Source of the DNA: Thiothrix fructosivorans
GTDB taxonomy: Bacteria; Pseudomonadota; Gammaproteobacteria; Thiotrichales; Thiotrichaceae
NCBI RefSeq assembly: GCF_017349355.1
Contig: NZ_JAFMPM010000007.1
Location: 1-64,000 of the forward strand
Reading direction: 5' to 3'
DNA length: 64,000 bases
Part shown: piece by piece, positions 60,239 through 64,000 of the stretch
How positions within the stretch are numbered: the first letter of the stretch is position 1
Layout: each line of letters starts with the position of its first letter
The notes under the pieces: generated by a model
Database searches by the model: none
Seen by the model: only the letters and a program-made list of their open reading frames with translations
Told to the model about the DNA's origin: nothing
Made by a program: the position numbers and the translations under genes

Positions 60239-60267
60239 AGTATAATTAGTATTTGCTAATAAGCCAA
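60239..60267 (-). promoter_or_regulatory. Sigma-70-type promoter for the kinase-regulator operon
   Basis: On the minus strand TTGGCT (60267-60262), a 17-base spacer and TATACT (60244-60239) match the -35 and -10 boxes well. Transcription would start near 60232, giving a leader of about 150 bases that includes the terminator at 60107-60141. Confidence 0.6.
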
Positions 60268-60331
60268 TGCGAAGTGCTGTGGGGTAATAAGTGGTTTCCT
60301 AAGGGTTTTCACTAGGTTACGCCACTTTTTC

Positions 60332-60345
60332 TTGATTTAAGTCAA
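60332..60345. promoter_or_regulatory. FNR/Anr-like box
   Basis: TTGATTTAAGTCAA differs from the FNR consensus TTGAT-N4-ATCAA at one position. It is 5 bp beyond the DUF4124 stop and about 65 bp upstream of the kinase promoter's -35 box. It might link the kinase operon to oxygen or redox state, but the spacing is not a standard activating one. Confidence 0.4.
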
Positions 60346-60349
60346 GCGA

Positions 60350-60985
60350 TTAATCGGCAGCAGGAAGCATCGCCGCAGCACTGGGGGAAGTAGTGGTATT
60401 ACCTTGTGGGTTAGCCGCTGGGTTATTGCCTTGAGTCGAGGCATTGCTTTTACTGATGGCTGATGTGTCGGTTGCTTGATTCAAGCGGGCATCGAGCGTT
60501 TTTTCGGTTTGGCTAGTGGGTTTGTCGGCTGTTTTGTTGAACATTTCAGGCTTGCACATGCTATCAATATTGTTCTGCATATCCTTCATCTTGCCCGTTT
60601 TTTCTTCAGCCGTTAAGAAGCGTTCACCTTTTTCGTCTTTCCATTTAATCAAGGCATTCTCGGTCATCTGTTTGAGGGCGGCTTCTTGTTGCGCACAGAA
60701 ATCGCGGTGCTTCTTATCACTTTTTTCACCGGCTTCGCGGGCTTTTTCCTTGTCGTCTTTGGTGGCGTTCTTATCGGCTTGCGCAGGAATGTTATTGCCT
60801 AATTTTCCTGTTGAGAGCCGAATGTCCTCTTCAATGTCTTTGCCTTTGGCATCCGGCGGCGGTGGCGTTTGGGTGTAGTGAACTTCGCCGCGTTTATCTG
60901 TCCATTTGTACATTTCAGCGGATGCGTTTAGTGTAAAAAATACGCTAACCAGCAATACAACTGGCATAAAGATTGCTTTTTTCAT
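60350..60985 (-). CDS. DUF4124 domain-containing periplasmic protein
   Basis: It is a 211-residue exported protein. The signal peptide is residues 1-23 (VVLLVSVFFTLNASA). Directly after it comes the DUF4124 signature MYKWTDKRGEVHYTQTPPP, a short domain common in gammaproteobacterial envelope proteins and of unknown function. The rest is Lys/Asp-rich, contains two Cys (FCAQQEAAL and SMCKPEM), and ends in a low-complexity Asn/Thr/Ser/Gln/Ala tail. It is transcribed divergently from the efflux gene at 61085, with about 100 bp of AT-rich promoter space between them. Confidence 0.85.
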   Translation of the reverse strand: MKKAIFMPVVLLVSVFFTLNASAEMYKWTDKRGEVHYTQTPPPPDAKGKDIEEDIRLSTGKLGNNIPAQADKNATKDDKEKAREAGEKSDKKHRDFCAQQEAALKQMTENALIKWKDEKGERFLTAEEKTGKMKDMQNNIDSMCKPEMFNKTADKPTSQTEKTLDARLNQATDTSAISKSNASTQGNNPAANPQGNTTTSPSAAAMLPAAD

Positions 60986-61084
60986 GGATCACCTTGTGAT
61001 GTTATCGTTTTACTACATATTAGTGTTATCTAATATTCTCTGCTAGGATACAGTAACGTTTAGTTTTTTTAAGGTAAGTATGCC

Positions 61085-62185
61085 ATGAAAATGTTACCAA
61101 AGTGGGTACTGATCGTCGGATTGTCGGCGTTGTCGGCTTGCGGTAAAGCAGAACAAGCTCCCGCTGTGACGACAGATAACGTAGTGAAAGCGGCGTTGCC
61201 CACCGTCAAGGTCGGTGCAGTCGGTACGCCGGAATTACAATATTTGGATGGTCATGTGGAAGCGATTAATGAAAGCACCATTTCTGCCCAAACCAGTGGT
61301 GTCATCGAGAAGCTGTTTTACGATGTGGATGATTACGTTGAGCCGGGTAAGGTTATCGCACGAATTAAATCCAAAAATCAGCAAGCCGGGGTAGCGCAAG
61401 CCCAAGCCTCGTTGGATGAAGCGCAAGCCCGTTATGCCGAAGCGCAAACCGATTTCCAACGGATTAGCGAGATTTACGCCAAACGTCTTGTGCCTAAGGC
61501 GGACTATGACGCAGCACAAGCGGGCTTGAAAGCCGCCGAGGCGCGTTTAGCGGCGGCAAAAGCACAAGTGACGCAAGCGGGTGAACAATTGGGGTATACC
61601 ACCTTGATTGCGCCCTATGGCGGTATCGTCACCAAGCGGCACGTCGAATTAGGCGAAGCGGTCAACCCCGGTACGCCTGTCATGACGGGCATTTCATTGG
61701 ATCAACTGCGCGTAGTGGTTGAAGTGCCACAACGTTTGATCGGTAAAGTGCGTCAGGAAAAGAAAGCGTTTGTATTTCAAGACGGTTCTAACAAATCACT
61801 GGCGGTCAAATCGCTGACATTTTTCCCCTACGCCGATCCCAAAACCAATGCGTTCAAAGTACGTATTGAGTTGGCAGAAGGGGCGCAAGACCTCTTCCCC
61901 GGTATGTTTGTGAAGGTGGCGTTTGTCATTGGTCAGCAAACGGGTGTCGTGAGTGTGCCGGAAAGTGCGGTGGTGGTGCGTAGTGAAGTCATTGGCGTTT
62001 ACGTTATCAATGCGGAAGGCAAACCGGCATTACGCCAAATCCGTTTGGGCAAGAAGCTGGATGATAAGACGATTAGCGTACTTGCGGGGGTGGATGCAGG
62101 TGAAACGATTGCGGTCGATCCGGTGCAAGCGGCTATTTTCTTGAAGCAGCACAGTATGGAAAGCACGGAGGCAAAACATGAGTGA
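61085..62185 (+). CDS. RND efflux periplasmic adaptor (membrane fusion) lipoprotein
   Basis: It has 366 residues and a lipoprotein signal with lipobox LSAC (Cys19). The HlyD/AcrA pattern is clear: lipoyl half-motif EAINESTISAQTSGVIEKL, a coiled-coil hairpin rich in Ala/Gln (QAGVAQAQASLDEAQARY to ARLAAAKAQVTQAG), the second lipoyl half with TLIAPYGGIVTKRHVELGEAV, a beta-barrel (DLFPGMFVKVAF) and the membrane-proximal part. It connects the inner-membrane pump encoded next to an outer-membrane channel not seen here. Its last codons overlap the pump start by 8 bp. Confidence 0.93.
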   Translation: MKMLPKWVLIVGLSALSACGKAEQAPAVTTDNVVKAALPTVKVGAVGTPELQYLDGHVEAINESTISAQTSGVIEKLFYDVDDYVEPGKVIARIKSKNQQAGVAQAQASLDEAQARYAEAQTDFQRISEIYAKRLVPKADYDAAQAGLKAAEARLAAAKAQVTQAGEQLGYTTLIAPYGGIVTKRHVELGEAVNPGTPVMTGISLDQLRVVVEVPQRLIGKVRQEKKAFVFQDGSNKSLAVKSLTFFPYADPKTNAFKVRIELAEGAQDLFPGMFVKVAFVIGQQTGVVSVPESAVVVRSEVIGVYVINAEGKPALRQIRLGKKLDDKTISVLAGVDAGETIAVDPVQAAIFLKQHSMESTEAKHE

Positions 62186-64000
62186 GCCAACGTTAGGCGT
62201 TTCTGGCGGGATTGCAAAAAAATTCCTGATCACGGAAATCACGCCATTGCTGGCAATGGTTGGTTTGCTGCTGGGCTTGTTTGCGGTAATGGTGACACCC
62301 CGTGAAGAAGACCCTCAGATCAACGTGACCTTTGCCAATGTGTTTATCCCGTTTCCGGGGGCGAGTGCAGAACAAGTGGAAAGTTTGGTGAGTACGCCTG
62401 CGGAACAGGTACTTTCCGAAATTGAAGGATTAGAACACATTTATTCCACCTCCTTGCCCGGTATGTCGGTTGTTACCGTGCAATACAAGGTTGGCGAAGA
62501 CAATACGGCGGCATTGGTGCGTTTGTACAATAAGGTTGCGTCGAATCAAGATTGGTTGCCGCGTAATCTGGGTGTCGGGACACCGCTGATTAAGCCGAAA
62601 GGTATTGATGATGTGCCGATTGTGGCGCTGACTTTGTGGACAGAGGATGAGACGCGTGGTGCGTATGAGCTGAATCAAGTGGCTCATGCGATTGAATCGG
62701 AATTGAAACGCGTCTCCGGTTCGCGTGATATTTACACCATTGGCGGGCCACAACAGGTTGTACATGTTTTGTTGGATGCGGAAAAACTCGCAGGTCACAG
62801 CATTTCCTTAGCCGATTTACGTAATGCCTTGCAGGCCAGCAATTCAGCACGGGATGCGGTATCGCTCGTCAATAACAACGAAGAGATCCAAGTGCAGGCA
62901 GGGACATTCCTGATGGATGCCTCTGAAGTGGGCGAGTTGATGGTCGGCGTATTCGACGGTAAACCGGTGTTCCTTAACGATGTGGCGGAAGTCAAGCGGA
63001 CTTCGGATTCACCACAAGCCTATGTCAGCTTTGGTACAGGTGTGGCAGCGTCGCACAAGGGGCTAACGACTGGCATTCATTCGCCTGCGGTGACGATTGC
63101 GGTGGCAAAACAACCGGGTACGAATGCGGTGGATATTGCCAATAACGTAATTGACCGTTTCGAGAAATTGCGCGGTACGTTTGTGCCAGAAGGCGTGAAT
63201 GTCACGGTAACGCGTAACTACGGCGAAACGGCACAGGCGAAATCCGAGAAGTTAATCCACAAATTGATCATTGAAACTATTGCGGTGGCGTTATTGATTT
63301 GGTTTGCGCTGGGTTGGCGGGAGGCGTTGATTGTGGGTGCGGCGGTGGTGATTACCTTAGCGGTAACGCTGTTTGCGTCGTGGGCGTATGGGTTTACCTT
63401 GAATCGCGTCTCGTTGTTTGCACTGATTTTCTCTATCGGGATTCTGGTCGATGACGCGATTGTGGTAGTGGAAAACATTCACCGTCACATGCAGAAGGGT
63501 GGCAAGAAATTGCTGGAGGTGATTCCGTTGGCGGTGGATGAAGTCGGTGGCCCTACGATTTTGGCAACCTTTACGGTGATTGCGGCGCTGTTGCCGATGG
63601 CGTTTGTGTCGGGTTTGATGGGGCCGTATATGTCGCCTATCCCGATCAATGCAAGCATGGGGATGTTGGTTTCCTTGGCGGTTGCTTACGTGGTGACACC
63701 GTGGATGACAGGGAAAATGTTGGCAAATGTGGATTTCAGCCATCACCATGAGGGTGAAAACAAGCTGTATGGCTTTTTCAGCCGTATTATGTCGCCGTTT
63801 TTGGATGAGAAGAAAGGCGGGAAACGGCGCGTGGGTTTGTTTGCGGTGATTACCTTGCTGATTGTATTGTCGGCATCGTTAGCCGTGGTCAAATTGGTGG
63901 TGTTGAAGATGCTGCCGTTTGATAACAAATCGGAGTTTCAGGTGATTTTGGATATGCCGGAAGGAACGTCGTTAGAGCAAACCTCGCGAGTGCTCAATGA
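62178..64000 (+). CDS. RND efflux transporter permease, partial (runs off the window)
   Basis: The ATG at 62178 overlaps the adaptor stop and gives MSEPTLGVSGGIAKKF; at least 607 codons are present without interruption. TM1 is followed by the first porter loop (NVFIPFPGASAEQVESLVS, then SLPGMSVVTVQYKVG), then TM2-TM6 from about residue 365. TM4 carries GILVDDAIVVVENIHRHM with the Asp pair of the proton relay. The sequence ends within the second large periplasmic loop (DMPEGTSLEQTSRVL). It is an AcrB-like proton antiporter of the hydrophobe/amphiphile type by overall pattern, but the substrate cannot be predicted. Confidence 0.95.
   Translation, partial: MSEPTLGVSGGIAKKFLITEITPLLAMVGLLLGLFAVMVTPREEDPQINVTFANVFIPFPGASAEQVESLVSTPAEQVLSEIEGLEHIYSTSLPGMSVVTVQYKVGEDNTAALVRLYNKVASNQDWLPRNLGVGTPLIKPKGIDDVPIVALTLWTEDETRGAYELNQVAHAIESELKRVSGSRDIYTIGGPQQVVHVLLDAEKLAGHSISLADLRNALQASNSARDAVSLVNNNEEIQVQAGTFLMDASEVGELMVGVFDGKPVFLNDVAEVKRTSDSPQAYVSFGTGVAASHKGLTTGIHSPAVTIAVAKQPGTNAVDIANNVIDRFEKLRGTFVPEGVNVTVTRNYGETAQAKSEKLIHKLIIETIAVALLIWFALGWREALIVGAAVVITLAVTLFASWAYGFTLNRVSLFALIFSIGILVDDAIVVVENIHRHMQKGGKKLLEVIPLAVDEVGGPTILATFTVIAALLPMAFVSGLMGPYMSPIPINASMGMLVSLAVAYVVTPWMTGKMLANVDFSHHHEGENKLYGFFSRIMSPFLDEKKGGKRRVGLFAVITLLIVLSASLAVVKLVVLKMLPFDNKSEFQVILDMPEGTSLEQTSRVLN

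Overview
The window reads as a chromosomal segment of a gammaproteobacterium. The gene set (HrcA, an oxidative pentose phosphate cluster, an assimilatory nitrate/nitrite operon, RND efflux) and the very large repeat-bearing exoproteins would fit the Thiotrichales (Thiothrix-like filamentous sulfur bacteria). That placement is an impression from protein style and no search was run. I see no tRNA, rRNA or CRISPR array.

Layout. 1-9.9 kb: a stretch between two oppositely oriented copies of one IS66-type element (left copy cut by the window edge). It holds a polymorphic-toxin-like gene with a candidate small membrane immunity protein, a 7TMR-DISM-type two-component pair, a DUF2235 hydrolase, a TenA/PqqC-like oxidase, a universal stress protein and an outer-membrane protein gene truncated by the second IS copy. 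Almost every gene here is broken by one-base losses in homopolymers, which looks more like consensus error than real decay. 9.9-11.5 kb: the intact IS66-like element, then hrcA.

12.7-32.9 kb: a run of five co-directional exoprotein genes: a heparinase/chondroitinase-like lyase, a GH9 glucanase with an inserted beta-propeller, a Spherulin-4 (GH135-like) protein, a double clan-A glycosidase and a CAP-domain lipoprotein. All end in 2 to 5 copies of the same roughly 98-residue Ig-like repeat. After gnd-zwf-pgl (33-36.6 kb), a PDDEXK/AAA protein and an XRE-NBR1 regulator, a secreted lipase precedes a sixth and giant member (2,945 residues) with the same C-terminal repeats. Together these look like one secreted or surface-attached polysaccharide-remodelling system sharing a C-terminal module. 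This is the most interesting part of the window.

49.3-56.1 kb: hemB, then nirB-nirD-nasA. Upstream of nirB there is a sigma-54 promoter followed by two hairpins with A1/G4 hexaloops, the second overlapping a terminator. This is the signature of ANTAR (NasR/NasT-type) antitermination, so the operon appears to be under both nitrogen-limitation and nitrate/nitrite control. 56.1-60.1 kb: an opposing FixJ-type regulator and a CheB-CheR-PAS histidine kinase with a terminator in its leader. 60.3-64 kb: a DUF4124 protein and an RND efflux pair, the pump running off the window.
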